DNA of 64,000 nucleotides from Theropithecus gelada (lineage: Eukaryota > Chordata > Mammalia > Primates > Cercopithecidae): positions 163,855,427-163,919,426 of the forward strand of contig NC_037673.1 of assembly GCF_003255815.1 (NCBI RefSeq). Direction: 5' to 3'. Below the pieces are notes generated by a model. It was not told the origin of the DNA, ran no database searches, and was given only the letters and a program-made list of their open reading frames with translations. Shown here piece after piece: positions 46,961 through 59,197 of the stretch; within the stretch, counting starts at the first letter, position 1; each line of letters begins with the position of its first letter. Both the position numbers and the translations under genes were made by a program.

Positions 46961-46961
<1 letters not shown>
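46256..46961. other. Unique non-coding DNA
   Basis: Nothing recognised. Confidence 0.4.
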
Positions 46962-47009
<48 letters not shown>

Positions 47010-47028
47010 TCTCTCTCTCTCTGTCTCT
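46962..47028. repeat. (TTTC)n(CT)n microsatellite
   Basis: Eleven to twelve TTTC units run into a (CT)n tract: a pure polypyrimidine mirror repeat, with an A run just after it. Confidence 0.97.
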
Positions 47029-47680
47029 AACAAAAAAAAAGTGATGGGTTTAGTATCCTCCTAGGACATATAGATTTTAATATGTCAATTAGTCCCCTTT
47101 TATGGGAACTTGTATGTTTGTGACTGACTCATGGTCTTCCAGGTACCTTTTTGTCTCCGTATGACACTGAGCACCAAGTATCAACATCACCTGTCTCTCT
47201 TTGAATAAACTTTCTAGACAGGCAGCAACCAACAGCCCCTATATAGATGCTTGTCGGAACAGCACGTCATACGAATTCTTCTCAAATTGCGGATTGACTG
47301 TTAGTTAATCATTACAATGAGATGGAATTGGAAAGTGGGGCTAAAACGCAGGAATGTGAAGTACCAACATTTCTTCCAGGTGGCTCCCCCTGATGGAGGC
47401 AATGTTGTCCCGGTCTGCATTTCTGTGGGCATTGACTGCTCCAGCCATCCTCTATAATTCTGGCTTGTTGCAAGCTCTGTGAAGGGAGCAATGTATTTCC
47501 CGAGAGTCTCAGAGAATGTTGGCTCTGCCATCTCTGCCCAGAGAAGCCAGTGTCTCCATGCTGGCTGTCGTGCAGAGCTCCATCATAAGCCTTGAGACAC
47601 TGTTCTCAATATGAAATGTAGGGACATTTCTTACTGCCGAAGTTCCCCTTGGTATTCTCACAAATTTCAAACAAAAATAG
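47029..47680. other. Unique non-coding DNA
   Basis: Nothing recognised. Confidence 0.4.
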
Positions 47681-48145
47681 CTTTTTGAGGTATAATTCAC
47701 ATACCATAAAATCCACTCATTGGAAGCTATTTTTAGCTTTCTACAATTTTTCGGAAATTTATGGAGTTGAACAACCAACAACAGCCTCCACACTTTTAGA
47801 ATATTTTCATCATCCAAAAATTCCCTACTGGCCATTTGCTGTTAATCTACTCTACCCCTAGTCCTAGCCAATACCGATCTGGTTTTCTTATCTCTATAAA
47901 AGTGACGTTTCTGGGCATTGCTTATCAACAGGCTTATATAATGTATTACATGGTAGTTTGTAGGTTCGTCTATGCATAGCATGTATCAGTAGTTCACTCT
48001 TTTTATTGCTGAATAATATTCTGCTGATAAAGGTTTGCCACATTTTCTTTATCCACCAGTTGATGGACTTTTGGATTGTTTCCAATTTGGGGCTCTTATG
48101 ATGCCATGGACATTCACGTGCATTTCCTTCTATGGATATATGCTC
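47681..48145 (-). mobile_element. Old L1 (L1M-type) 3' relic
   Basis: Reverse old-L1 3' region: 'tttttgaggtataattcaca', 'ataccataaaatccact', 'gtatcagtagttcactcttt', 'ttattgctgaataatattct', 'gatggacttttggattgttt'. Heavily diverged; no useful coding frame. Confidence 0.85.
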
Positions 48146-48169
48146 TAATAAGCTTCTTAAATGCTACTT

Positions 48170-48362
48170 CTTACATGCTCCTGTGCCCCTGACTATGCTA
48201 ATCACTTTAAACGTATTATTTCCAGCCCTTGCAAAAACTGCTGAGATAGGAATTTTAACCAAGAAACCAAAACTTATAAAGAAGCAACTCACTTGAAACA
48301 ATGTTTCTGGAGCCAGAATTCAACCCCATACTCTTCGAACTATGCCAAGCAGCCTCTATTAC
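48170..48362 (-). mobile_element. MIR SINE relic
   Basis: Reverse MIR: 'actatgctaatcactttaaa', 'cgtattatttccagccc', 'gagccagaattcaacccca'. Confidence 0.7.
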
Positions 48363-48965
48363 TCCCTAACAAAAAAGCAGGCATTTCCACGAAGCTTGCA
48401 CACGAAACCCAATGGCTCACCCTCCAGCCATATCAGAAATCCCTAGTGTGGCCACCTTAAATGGATTGGAGGTTTGCAAATCCACCCTAGGACTTCATGT
48501 ACAAATATTCTCTTCGAAATTACAGCAGCCTCAATGGTCACTTCAAACCCAATTTTGACATGGATACATAGATCAGTGTAAATGTATCAATTATCTGCTT
48601 TATGCCTAGAACCAAGGTGAGTACAGTGAGGAAACAAAAGATGAATGACAAACAGCCATGGCTCCTTGAGGTCAGCATAATGGGACGACCAGCCTCACAC
48701 ACATATGTCTGCATTACGTGGAACCAACTGCACATGTAATAAGAGCTTCAATTATTTAAGAATCTGTGCCAAGACTTAAGCCACTCACGACTTGTGTATC
48801 ATCTACCTATTTCCTTTTTCAGTTATGTGGGCACTGTAGAGCTAAATTACCAACAGAAAGAGAGAGAGAGAGCTGAACTCTACACAATTAGTGAGCTACT
48901 CAGAAGATATTCGGTGGAAACATTGGGGAAATGTCATTATTTAAGGCACCTGAATAATCTGCAGA
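48363..48965. other. Unique non-coding DNA
   Basis: Nothing recognised. Confidence 0.4.
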
Positions 48966-49016
48966 TATGTGTGTGTGTGCATGTATGTGTGTGTGCATGT
49001 GTGTCTACACACACAT
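48966..49016. repeat. (TG)n with terminal (CA)n
   Basis: TG runs broken by CATG, ending with ACACACACA, so the ends can pair. Confidence 0.93.
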
Positions 49017-49059
49017 AAAATCTCCCTGGAAGCTTTTAGACATTTTGTTTCATTTATAC

Positions 49060-49425
49060 ATCTTACAAGTCTTTCTTAAACACCTACTTGCTGGCACAGT
49101 GCACATGTTAGCAGAGAGCTAAATGGTGTTCCCTGCCCTTCTGGAGCTTACAGTTTCATGGAGAAGATGGATATTAAATAAAGAAATTAATTATTAAAAT
49201 TGTGAGAAGTACTATGAAGAAATAGAGTATGTCAAGGGAACATTTGCATTTACACATGTGTCATTAGCAGAAGGTGATGAGCTGATATTTAGCTTTGCAT
49301 TAAAACAAAACAAAAAACCCAGAGCCAAACAAAAATGAAGAACCTTTCAAGCCAACGTGAGGAGGAAGAATTCCCAGTGGGCAAGTGATATATCTTGGTG
49401 ACTTAGAGTAGGAGGCTGGCAGGAG
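49060..49425 (-). mobile_element. L2 LINE relic
   Basis: Reverse L2: 'ccctgcccttctggagctta', 'cagtttcatggagaagatgg', 'gtgagaagtactatgaagaa', then weaker similarity to about 49425. Confidence 0.7.
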
Positions 49426-50543
49426 CGATGAAGAGAAATAGACATGTTTATAAATGGAAAGCCCATCCTTCTGGGTCTTCTTAAAATATTCTGCAAATCT
49501 TCCATAAAGATTGGCTATTTCTCTATCAAGGCTGGGTAACCTCATACATCAATTCTCCATTTCCGTGCCCAAGTTTGTGATAACGTATCTTCCATTAACC
49601 TATGCTGAAAGAGACATTTCTATTCTAAGAATCTATTTATGTTCTCCTACAACTTTCTCAAAGATATGCCTCTGGGTTGTAATACCTCAAGCTGATACTC
49701 AGCTGAAATGTGAATACTTTTGCCAAATTTCGGTAACATTGATCGAGCCTTTTCTGAGTCATTTGATCGTGGGGCTGTGGGGATGTCTTCTCTTTGTAGG
49801 GAAAAAAATGCTGTTCCTTTCATTTGAAGGGACGAAGGACTTAATTTGCTTTTTCTGTTACTTGCCATAAATTTGGTCATCAATGTCAACAGCATCCTAT
49901 TACTTTTTTTTTTTTTCAATTATTTCATGAGTTAGGGCACAGCAGGTAATCTTAGTTCTGACATCTATTTGAATAAATAAGTGTATCTTCCTGTTCTTAT
50001 CTCTGTTTTTATTACCTTAAGTAACACACTGAATTTTATTTCAGGTCCTTCTCTCTGTATTTTCTCAATTCTTTGCACAGTTCCTTATGAAGCTTCTCTG
50101 GTTAATTTCTGTTACTTTCCAGTTGTCAGAAACCTTTAGTTTTGTGATCGTTTTTCCTGAAATATCTCTAGGATAAAAGTCTAGTTTTACCTTTCATAAT
50201 CTCCACATCCTATCAAATTTACTTTTTGAAAATGTACTTTCCTGTACCACTTTCTACCGAAGAATTAGTTACCCTTTTTCCTTTCAATTACCTGTAGTCA
50301 TTAACAGAAACATTTTCCATCTGTCTCCTATTTTTCTTTATTTCTCTTCTTTGGTAAGAAAAGCATATAAAATTGCTTCCACCCTACATTTTGGTCAAAT
50401 TATCTTGTGGTATGGGTTGAAAAGTTTTTATAATTGCACCAAGTTTCATTGACCCGTATTAAAGGTGTCAATGTGCAAAAACTTTCTATCTGTTTAAGCT
50501 ACTGGTTTTTCATTAAAATAAGGATGGTTTTCTTAGAGAACAG
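49426..50543. other. Unique non-coding DNA
   Basis: Nothing recognised; forward open frame 49511-49870 (119 codons) has no known domain and is rich in Leu/Ile/Phe, as expected of T-rich DNA. Confidence 0.4.
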
Positions 50544-50737
50544 TTTTTTTTTTTTTTTTTTTTTTTTTGAGAGACAGGATCTTGTTCTATCACCTAGGCT
50601 GGAGCATAGTAGTGTCATCATAGCTGGCTGCAGCCTCCACCTCCTTGTCTCAAGCATTCCTCCTGCCTCTGCCTCCTTAGGAGTTGGAACTACATGGGAC
50701 TACAGGCACATGCCACAACTCCTGGCTCTTTTTTGTG
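50544..50737 (-). mobile_element. AluJ-type SINE, first part
   Basis: Reverse Alu: poly-T 50544-50568, right monomer, up to the linker. It is split by a THE1-type LTR and resumes at 51102. Confidence 0.93.
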
Positions 50738-51101
50738 TGTATATTCATCCATTTTCACATTGCTATTAAGATACTACCCAAGAGTGGGTAGTTAACAAAG
50801 GAGGTTTAATTGACTCACAGTTCCACATGGCTGGGGAGGTCTCAGGAAACTTACAATCATGACAGAAGGTGGAGCAGGCATGTTTTATATGGTGGCAGGA
50901 GAGAGAAGTGCAAGTAGGGGAAATGCCAGACACATAAAACCATTAGATCTCATGAGAACTCACTCACTATCATGAGAAAAGCATGAGGGAAACCACCCCT
51001 ATGATTCAATTACCTCCCACCAGATCCCTCCCTCAACACAGGAAGATGATGGGGATTACAATTCAAGATGAGATTTGGATGGGGACACAGCCCAATCATA
51101 T
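50738..51101 (-). mobile_element. THE1/MST-type LTR nested in an Alu
   Basis: Reverse LTR from tgtatattcatccattttca to 'cacagcccaatcata'. Aligns along its length with the THE1 LTR at 38328-38705 ('caattcaagatgagatttgg'). Slightly shorter; the last bases are degraded. Inserted between the two monomers of an AluJ. Contains no viral gene. Confidence 0.93.
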
Positions 51102-51217
51102 TGGTGGAGTTTTGCTATGTTGCCCAGGCTGGTCTCAAACCCTTGATCTCAAGCCATTCTCTCCCCTCAGGTTCCCAAAGTACCAGGATTACAGGTGTAA
51201 GCCACCATGTCCAGCCT
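51102..51217 (-). mobile_element. AluJ-type SINE, second part
   Basis: Left monomer of the interrupted Alu ('ttgctatgttgcccaggctg', 'ggattacaggtgtaagccac'). Confidence 0.93.
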
Positions 51218-51354
51218 ATTTTTGCATTTGTATCTCATTTAAAAAACAAAAGAAATTAGACATAATACTGATTTCATTATCTATCTCTTGGAATAACTAT
51301 CACTTTTACTATAATAGTGGAGAAACCAAGGAAAAGGTAAAACATTAAAAAAGT

Positions 51355-51515
51355 GTTATTTGGAACAAAGATTATACAAGGCATTATACTAAGAACTGAT
51401 ATGAACAGAGAGATAAGTAAGACATGATTCCTGCCTTTCAAAGACTGACACTTTAGTAATTAAGAAAAAAAAAAAAAAGATGTTCATATATCCACAATAA
51501 GATGAACATAAGGGA
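51355..51515 (-). mobile_element. Probable L2 relic
   Basis: Reverse L2 traces: 'acaaggcattatactaagaa', 'catgattcctgcctttcaaa', 'gactgacactttagta'. Confidence 0.55.
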
Positions 51516-51529
51516 ATAAAAATTCAAGG

Positions 51530-51837
51530 AAGCTGAGTGTGGTGGCTCATGCCTGTAATCCCAGCACTTTGGGAGGCTGAGATGGGCAGATCATGAGGTC
51601 AGGAGTTCAAGACCAACCTGACCAACTCGGTGAAACCCCGCTCTACTAAAAATACAAAAATCAGCCCAGTGTGGTGGGCACCTGTAATCCCAGCTACTCA
51701 GGAGGCTGAGGCAGGAGAATTGCTTGAAACCAGAAGGCAGAGGTTGCAGTGAGCTGAGATCATGCCACTACACTTCAGCCTGGGTGAAAGAGCGAAACTC
51801 CCTCTAAAAAAAAAGAAAAGAAAAAAAGAAAAAGAAA
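51530..51837 (+). mobile_element. AluS-type SINE
   Basis: Forward full-length Alu with a GAAAA-rich tail; approximate target duplications aaaattcaagg (51519-51529) and aatattcaaagg (51839-51850). Confidence 0.95.
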
Positions 51838-51850
51838 AAATATTCAAAGG

Positions 51851-53129
51851 AAAGAGAGCAATATTTAAAATGGGCTGAGTAGTTTTGCACATTCAAGACT
51901 GATTCCTGGGACCCACATCTTTGAGGTCAGCATGAGAGGAAGGGGAGGCAAAGTTAAATCAGTTAGTGACTGTGTAGTGGCATTTGAAACCTATATTTTT
52001 AAATGAGTGTCTTTGCTTTTCATCCTAAATCTTTTAAACCACGTGTAGTTTATCAATAAAAAGATCCCCCTTTTTCTGAGGGAGGAGAATTGGGGAGAAA
52101 CTTGGGATCTGGAACTGATTTGATCTCTGGCTACTTTGCCTATTCTGATAAAATCGTCTTCACCATCATCATCTCCCCTTGCTTTGACCAGGTGTATTAG
52201 ACTTTGTCAAAAGCAATGGAGATGATTTTTTCAAGGTGAGAAGGCATACCGGGGTAACTGCAGAATGGTTCATTATCTGGGGGGAATGTTAATCGCCTAC
52301 CTCGAGGATTCTGAAGAGGGAAAGAATGAGCCAAATGACACTTTGGATTAAATGATAAACTGAGTGTAAAGCCCATAGCAGAGGAGCTGGCACAGAGTAG
52401 AGTTCAATGAATAGAATTTCTCCATCACCCTTCCCTTGCCCTACGCTGTTATGGGTTGCAGCTGCTGTCCATATAGGCCTGTTACAGAGAGAGCAGCAGG
52501 TGTTCCCCGGGCGTTGACAGGTTAGGGAGTCTGACTCTCAGAGTTTGCATGTTTCTCCTTGACTCTTGATGTCCTGAGTAATTCTTGACAAAAGCATTGT
52601 CCTCATCATTCTGTCTTGGCCCTCTTCTTTTGACCTGAGCATTTTCTGGAGTTGTTAGCCAAGTGATAAAGAGGATAAGTCCAGATGGGATGCATCGGTG
52701 GTGACCTGGCATTTTCTGCTGGGGTGATTGGTATACCATAGAGGCAGTTAATCAAGGACGGCCAAGGGGCTCCTAGAACACACGATAGTAGTACACCTAC
52801 ACTTTGATCCTCACTCTAGACCTCTGGGAGCCTGTTTGCATATTAAACTCATTAACCAAAGAAACCAGTCTGCCATTGATGTACACATTCCAGCCTGGGG
52901 TTTTCTTTTTTTAATAAAAATGATGTGGGTAGCTGATTCAGCATTACAGTGGTTTGTCCCCCAACCTCCAGAAGTATGTCAGGACTGTTATTTTATAGCA
53001 TAACATGGCTGTTCAGAAGGTTTCTGAAAACCTAGGGCTTAACGTTTTTCTGGTGCCGTTATATCATATTCCACCTGTGTATCAGGAAATGTGCTTTGGG
53101 AAGGTCTTGAAGAAAATTTATAGAATAGG
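51851..53129. other. Unique non-coding DNA
   Basis: No repeat recognised. The reverse frame 52482-52739 (85 codons) is hydrophilic toward its end (NAQVKRRGPRQNDEDNAF) and looks more protein-like than most, but matches no family I know and has no visible splice context. Confidence 0.4.
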
Positions 53130-53700
53130 ACCACAGCTTGTAACATCGGGAGGACCTGACTTGCATATGATATAAGGAAAGGCTTCCCTAAAGAAGTAAA
53201 CTGATTAGTAGAAGGTAGCCACAGGGAAGGAGAAGAGTGTATGTGAACTGGGAGGAAAAACAATGTGTTCCAGGAGCTGAAAGGACAGAGTTGTCAGGAT
53301 GGAGAGAGGAAGCCGGGGAGAGGAGGGAAATAGATGGTAGGAACTGGGCAAGGACCAGACCTTACAAGGTTTCATGGATCACCTTAAAGAGGTAAGAACC
53401 CTAGGTACTCTACCTTAACAAAACAGGAAGCCTGTGACAGATGTTTAAGAAGGAAGTGTAATGACCAGATTTGTTTTTAAAAGATCATCTTGCCTGCCAT
53501 GTGAATAAAGGATTAGAAAGACAGTAAGAGTGATATTGAGAGGACCGATAGGAGGTTGTCACACTGCAAGACGGCGTGATGGCAGAGGACAGCATGATAA
53601 TTTATCCTTGTCTTTTGGGAGTTTACAATCTAGTAAGGAAGTGGACATGTGTACACAGAATTATTACAGTGTCGCGTGTGATAGTGCCATGAGAATTAAG
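53130..53700 (-). mobile_element. L2 LINE relic(s)
   Basis: Reverse L2: 'aggaaaggcttccctaaaga', 'aatgtgttccaggagctgaa', 'ccagaccttacaaggtttca', 'taatgaccagatttgttttt', 'aaagatcatcttgcctg'. A second reverse-L2-like start follows at about 53590 ('gggagtttacaatctagtaa'). Possibly two copies. Confidence 0.8.
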
Positions 53701-54263
53701 CAAGATAAAGTGAGAAAGAGAGAGGTCATTTTTTGCAGAGAAAATCAGGGAAATAGCTTCTTACATGGCAAACAGGATCCAAGGAATGTAGTGGCCTGAG
53801 GCTTGTTTTGTTTTGTTTTTGGCTTGTTTGTTTTTATTTAGATTTTTAGGTACAACTGTTTCCAGATTAAGAAATTGCTTTAAAAGTAGCTTTCCCACTG
53901 TTTTGTTTTTTTTTAAGCTTCACATACACATACATTTTCTATTCCAGTTCACATTATCTTTGTCAGGCAAGGAGAAAGCAGGTTTTATAGTTATATATAT
54001 AATTTCCTTTTAGACTGGAGTAACTGAATTCTTCTATCTATCTTCCAGGTCATCTGTCGGTCCATAAAGCCAGGAAGAGTTTAGAGACAAGTCTCTTTTC
54101 CTGAGGACGCATAGTTTCTGTGAAAATAATACACACACACATGCGCGCACGACTGTGCAAATAAATATGGGTACGATGCTTTCATCCTAAGAAATTCAGA
54201 ATGAATTGCTTTTAGAAGGACTTACACAAAGTTCTCCTGCAGTTCCTAGGGCCTCTTCTTTCC
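53701..54263. other. Unique non-coding DNA
   Basis: Nothing recognised; short (CA)n at 54129-54142. Confidence 0.4.
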
Positions 54264-54564
54264 TTCTTTTTTTTCGAGACAGAGTCTCACCCTGTCACCC
54301 AGGCTGGAGTACAGTGGTGCAATCTCAGCTCACTGCAACCTCCACCTCCTGGGTTCAAGCAAGTCTCCTGCCTCAGTCTCCTGAGTAGCTGGGATTACAG
54401 GCGCCCACCACCATGCCCAGCTAATTTTTTTTTTTGTATTTTAAGTAGAGATGGGGTTTCGCCATGTTGACCATGCTGGTATTGAACTCCTGACCTCAGG
54501 TGATCCACCCACCTTGGCCTTCCAAAGTGCTGGGATTACTTGTGTAAGCCGCCGCACCTGGCCT
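54264..54564 (-). mobile_element. AluS-type SINE
   Basis: Reverse full-length Alu ('cgagacagagtctcaccctg', 'tgacctcaggtgatccacc'). Internal T-tract expanded near 54427. Target duplication unclear. Confidence 0.95.
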
Positions 54565-54849
54565 ATTGGGACCCCTTCTTGAAACACCTGTGTGAGCACC
54601 CTACTTACCATCTACCACTGACCACTCCTACATAGGGCTGTATTTCAGTGAGACCACACAGCCAACAAAGGGCACTAGTTTGCTTTGATGGAAAACCTAC
54701 TAAGCTTTACTGGTGAATCTCTGCTGAAAAGAAGTAGGCTAGGTTATACTGAAACCATGAGCAAGAGAAATGTTCAGTTGGTCATGTTGGGAGTCATTGG
54801 GAATATTTTAGCCCATGATTTCATTCATATTGGCTGAACTCTCAGCTCC

Positions 54850-54916
54850 ACCTATGTGTGAGCATGGCTAAGTCACCTAAGCTCTCTGAGTTTCTTTGGA
54901 AAAATAAGGTGATCAC
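54850..54916 (+). mobile_element. Short MIR fragment
   Basis: 'gtgagcatggctaagtcacc' and 'taagctctctgagtttctt' match the MIR core. Confidence 0.5.
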
Positions 54917-55160
54917 TCAGATGTTTTGCAAATTTAGTTTCAGATATAGATTTCCATCCAGGAGAGCTGTGAACTGATTTTACAAGTTTAGCCTAGTATT
55001 GCAAGGATTTAGTTATTTGGGTCTATACGCAAGAGAGTACTTGACTATGTCCTTCATACCAATGCCAGAAAAGTAGAGAGAACTCCTTAATTCCTCTAAG
55101 TATCTAGAAACACATTTTTGAGCCAAGGGGATGTTTGGCTATTTGAATGAGAATTTTGAC
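54917..55160. other. Unique non-coding DNA
   Basis: Nothing recognised. Confidence 0.35.
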
Positions 55161-55164
55161 TGTA

Positions 55165-55620
55165 CCCTGTGGTTTCTACAATTAAAGAAATGGCATATCT
55201 GGACAAAGATAATAGTTTCATAGGAGTTTGCATTCTTAGACCACACCCAGAAACTTATGTTTCATTTGAGATTATGCAATTTAAGGATATTGACAAATCT
55301 GAATGCATCCAAAGAAAAATGATAAGGATGAAGAAAAACCCAGGAAAATTGCTATGTACAGAAAAGTTGCTAAAAACTGGGAAGGGTTGGTCTGAAGGAG
55401 ATTTAGGGATATATTACAGCTGTCTCAAATATTGTGGAGAACTGTCAGAGGAAAAGAAATGAGACTACCCTGGCTCTGTATTTCCTAATAGACCTGGGGT
55501 AAATCGATTGAAATTGCCGGGAGCTTAATTTGGGCTCAGTGTGGAGAAGAAATTTCTGACAACAATATGTAGCCAAGAATAGGATGGGATCTAATTTCCC
55601 TTGTGCAAAGAGTAATTAGG
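55165..55620 (+). mobile_element. L3/CR1 LINE relic
   Basis: Forward CR1/L3 distal region: 'gacaaatctgaatgcatcca', 'aagaaaaatgataaggatga', 'tctgaaggagatttagggat', 'ctgtctcaaatattgtggag' and 'gggctcagtgtggagaagaa' keep the order of CR1/L3 3' sequence. A 97-codon open frame (55169-55462) is a by-product of this relic, not a gene. Confidence 0.72.
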
Positions 55621-55639
55621 AAGGGACTGGATGTTGATA

Positions 55640-55862
55640 ATATTGATTGTGAAAAGCAATGAGTTGTGTTTTTACATGTATTAATGCAGTCTTCATGATA
55701 ACCTGTTTGATGTTGCTTCTGTTATTATTTCCCCCATATTACAGATGAAGAAACTGAGGCACAGTGTGGGTAAGCCACTTGCCTAAAATCACACAGTTAG
55801 TAGGTGACAAAGCTGGGATTCGAACTCATGCCTGTCCTGTCGTCAATTTGGGAGGCTTAAAC
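55640..55862 (-). mobile_element. MIR SINE relic, well preserved
   Basis: Reverse MIR with strong blocks: 'attacagatgaagaaactga', 'ggcacagtgtgggtaag', 'cacacagttagtaggtgaca', 'aagctgggattcgaactcat'. Confidence 0.92.
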
Positions 55863-58084
55863 ATGCTGCCATGTTGCCTCCAGGTGTCCGTCATGTAGGT
55901 GGATAGTATTTCTGCCCCTGGGTTTCCAGAATGATCTTTGAAGAGCTCACTGATAGTGGTATATTTCATGGTGCATAACAGATTCTGTGGTAGTACCTAA
56001 CGCAGGCAGAGGTGCCTTCCTGCAGGTATGCCAGTCTTTGGTAATGAGCCATTATGCTCCGTCTGTCATTCTGCTGTAACCATGCATAGCCATCCTGTTT
56101 CCTTCCTCACAGTATCTGGAGTTGGGATACATTGTTTCCTGGTGGAATTTGCTTTGTCTGCCATATTGATAATATCTACTTCAGCAGCTACACTATGACA
56201 TTCCCTTACACGAAAGAAAATTACAAAAATATCCAAAAGCTCTACTTTTGGGGTATGCAGACTGCAACTATACTTTCCTTCCAGACGTGATGGATAGCTG
56301 TTTCTGTTCTTCCCTATCAGAGACTGCACCTTGCATGAGTGTCGGAGAGAGATCTCTGTTTTATTGGCCCTTTGCACGTTAGGAAACACAATAAAAAAAG
56401 GTAAAGTGCTTTCCAGTACAGGAAAGGAGAAATAATCCCTTTCAAACTTGATCAGATCTATCTCAAGGTAACTGACCAGGAAGGAGAACTGACCCTATTT
56501 CACATACAGGTACTTTAAAATAATTTCACAACAGGTAGTTAAAATGTAACTATGCTGTGCTGTCAATCACATCTCGTCCTTCTGGATTTTAACGCTTGTT
56601 TTACTTGAGGGAAGATGATATTTGAACATTCTATGGCATCCGTCAACAGGAATGCGCACATGGTTTCAAATAAGGGTTTTCAGCCTTCTGAAACCAATTA
56701 CTTCTGCCTAAATGGAAATGCCAAAGCAGAGATGTGTCAGCAACTAAGAGAATAATTTTTTTAAAAAATTAAGTATACACAATGATGCCAGAAAACAACA
56801 GAAATTGTGCATTCCTGCACACACCCGTACACACATGCACATGAACAAACCTTTTTAAGAGATATTAAAAAAAAAAAGTCTGTGTCAAACAATGTTAACC
56901 CAGAAAGATGCAGAAATGTCAGACACATTACATGGGCAGGACTTGTGGTTGGCATTTGGCTGTCAGCGGGGGAGGCGTCCTCCCCAACTAATTCCTCAGG
57001 AACCTCATGCTGAGGCAGTCTACAGGGAAGGGAGCAGAAAGGGAGGAGGGGGAGAGCAGATATTGCCTATTATGTTTTTCCTTCCCAGCTGGAGGAGGCC
57101 TCAGCTGTGTCAGACTGGGACTGCTGGTGATTTTCTGTAGTTAGAGGGAAACACAAAAGGAAGAGCAGCCCATTCCCAGCTCACGCCGATGGTGAGCCCA
57201 CCTCTCCTGATCATTAGCGTTGCTGGCATCATTGAATGCAAGCCAGATCGTCTCTTATGGAGACCCGGCAGTACCTCACCTCAGTCTGTGAGTTTTCTCC
57301 ATGGGAAGGTTGTGATGGAGTCTCTGGGTAAGGATAATGGATGTGCATGCAGATGGGGCTTTGCAAGGACCTGTCCTCACTGGCAGAGTAGTTGGAGTAT
57401 TTACTTTAACCCTTCAGTGGGTACCCAGGGAGAGATGGGAGACTAGACGGTGAAACTATTTGATTTTGCACCGCAGCTGTCTTACAGTAGTTGTGAATTC
57501 TTCTCACTTAGTCTAATTTCTGATTCCTATCAGGTTGTTGATCTGAATTTTTTCTGCTGCCTTCATGATATCTGCCAGGTATTTCACCAGAAAAAAAATT
57601 CTGTGAAAATAGATATAAATATAAAATGGAATTTATTAACTGTAAACATCTGTTAAGTCAAGCATCCTGTGTCTACTGCTGAAATACTCTTTCAAGTGAC
57701 TCTGTCTGCATCTGTCACAGTTTTTTCACCCTCCAGAGACCTATTTGCGGTAGCTCTCTGTGTACTAATGAAAACGTGGGATTGGCTTTACCCTTTATTG
57801 TAGCTTGGTGTTAAGACATTTTTAAAATAGGCAAAAGGAAGATAGGGGAAATGATCCATTCTATTAGCAGAATTTTCTTCAAAACATGGATTAGTCTTGC
57901 TGCTTCTATGTGATATTTAGTATGCTGAACAGATTTTTGTGAAACTCCTGGTGTCTTCTGCTGCAGGTGGCTGGGTTTGTTGACAAATCTTCAGGTGTAC
58001 CATTTGCCTTCAAAGGTCGTGCTGCTGTCTCGTCAATATAAATGGAGTGGTAATAACCTCTCACATTCTAGGGCAATGTATGTT
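55863..58084. other. Long unique non-coding stretch
   Basis: About 2.2 kb with no recognised transposon. Purine-rich patch (about 57026-57060). Nothing supports a gene; frame 57189-57446 (85 codons) has no known domain. Confidence 0.45.
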
Positions 58085-58290
58085 TTACAGAGTATCTTCA
58101 CTGTATTACTGAGTTGCTCTCATTTTATTATGACATCAGCCCTGTGGGGTAGGTATTCATTCCAATTGTAATTAGCTCCATTTTTTAAACAAGGAAACTC
58201 AAGGCAAAAGACTCATCCAGGGCCACACCATTAGAACTGGACATGTTGGTATTTCAACCCACTTCAAGTCTCAAGCTTTTTCTTATGTAT
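58085..58290 (-). mobile_element. MIR SINE relic
   Basis: Reverse MIR: 'tcagccctgtggggtaggta', 'aacaaggaaactcaaggcaa', 'catccagggccacaccatta', 'gtatttcaacccacttcaag'. Confidence 0.85.
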
Positions 58291-58352
58291 ATGAACTGTG
58301 GGTAGTATAGGCACAATCAAACAGACATGAGTTGCTGTTTCCATGTTGTATT

Positions 58353-58403
58353 TTATATATCTATATATCTATCTATATCTATATCTATATCTATATCTAT
58401 ATC
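58353..58403. repeat. (TATCTA)n microsatellite
   Basis: About eight hexamer-like TATATC/TATCTA units. Confidence 0.95.
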
Positions 58404-59178
58404 CCACTTCCTTTTTGCTTCCTTAAGCCACACCAGGCACAGTTATGATGCAGAATGAGTTTAATTGCAGCACACCCCACCTCTCTTTTCTACAGCTCAA
58501 CCCCACAACACAAGCTCATACACACACTTCTGTTGCTCCCTTGGCTTAGGAACACGGGTTCCTGAGATGCTATCGGTTTCCCCTCATTTAAGGAGAAAAT
58601 CATCAGTAGATCTGATAGAGCTAATAATACCTCTCATGAGTCTAGAGAAAACAAAGTGATGGTTCTACACTGGTGCAATTTCATTTACCTCGATCTGAGT
58701 AGAAGAGATATGAGGCTCCAGGAGGAAATCCCCTCATCCTTTGAAACCCCACACTTCAATTATCTCAGATGTTGGGAACAAGGACATGTATCCCCAGAAG
58801 CTAGGGAGGACAGATGCCCTCGTAGAGACTCTGTGTCTTCTATTTCAACAAGCATAGTGTTCTCTCAAGAATCTGCCAACGAGAAACCTTGAGAACTAGG
58901 AGCAGCAGCTCACCAAGCACCTAGGAATACATTGTAGGACAATTTAGATAAGCCCCATATGATCCAGGGAGACAAGGTCACCCCTCCCACTCCCACCCCT
59001 GGCTTTCCTCCAACCAAAACCATACCACCAAACAACTGCATTCAGTGACCAGTTGCACTTGGCCACTGGTTCTTTTGGAGAACACAAGGTGGGTTTTAAA
59101 CTGCTCTGACATAGACCCCCATGAAATCATGTGAGACATCTCTATTTGGGTTTTCCAAATATGCTTTGGCAGTACTTT
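58404..59178. other. Unique non-coding DNA
   Basis: Nothing recognised. Confidence 0.4.
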
Positions 59179-59197
59179 CTCATATACACTTTCTTTT

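Noticed and set aside
47385..47405. Second CTCF-like site on the minus strand
   Set aside because: Two core positions, including a critical C, do not match.
52482..52739. 85-codon minus-strand frame with hydrophilic C-terminal part
   Set aside because: Looks more protein-like than most, but matches no family I know and lacks visible splice acceptor/donor context; left as unique DNA.
55169..55462. 97-codon frame as a novel small protein
   Set aside because: The DNA matches the distal part of an L3/CR1 LINE in order, and there is no promoter or splice context.
57945..58005. Possible short exon after 'cttctgctgcag' with a gt donor at about 57993
   Set aside because: Only weak splice-like signals; reading frame too short and no neighbouring exons visible.
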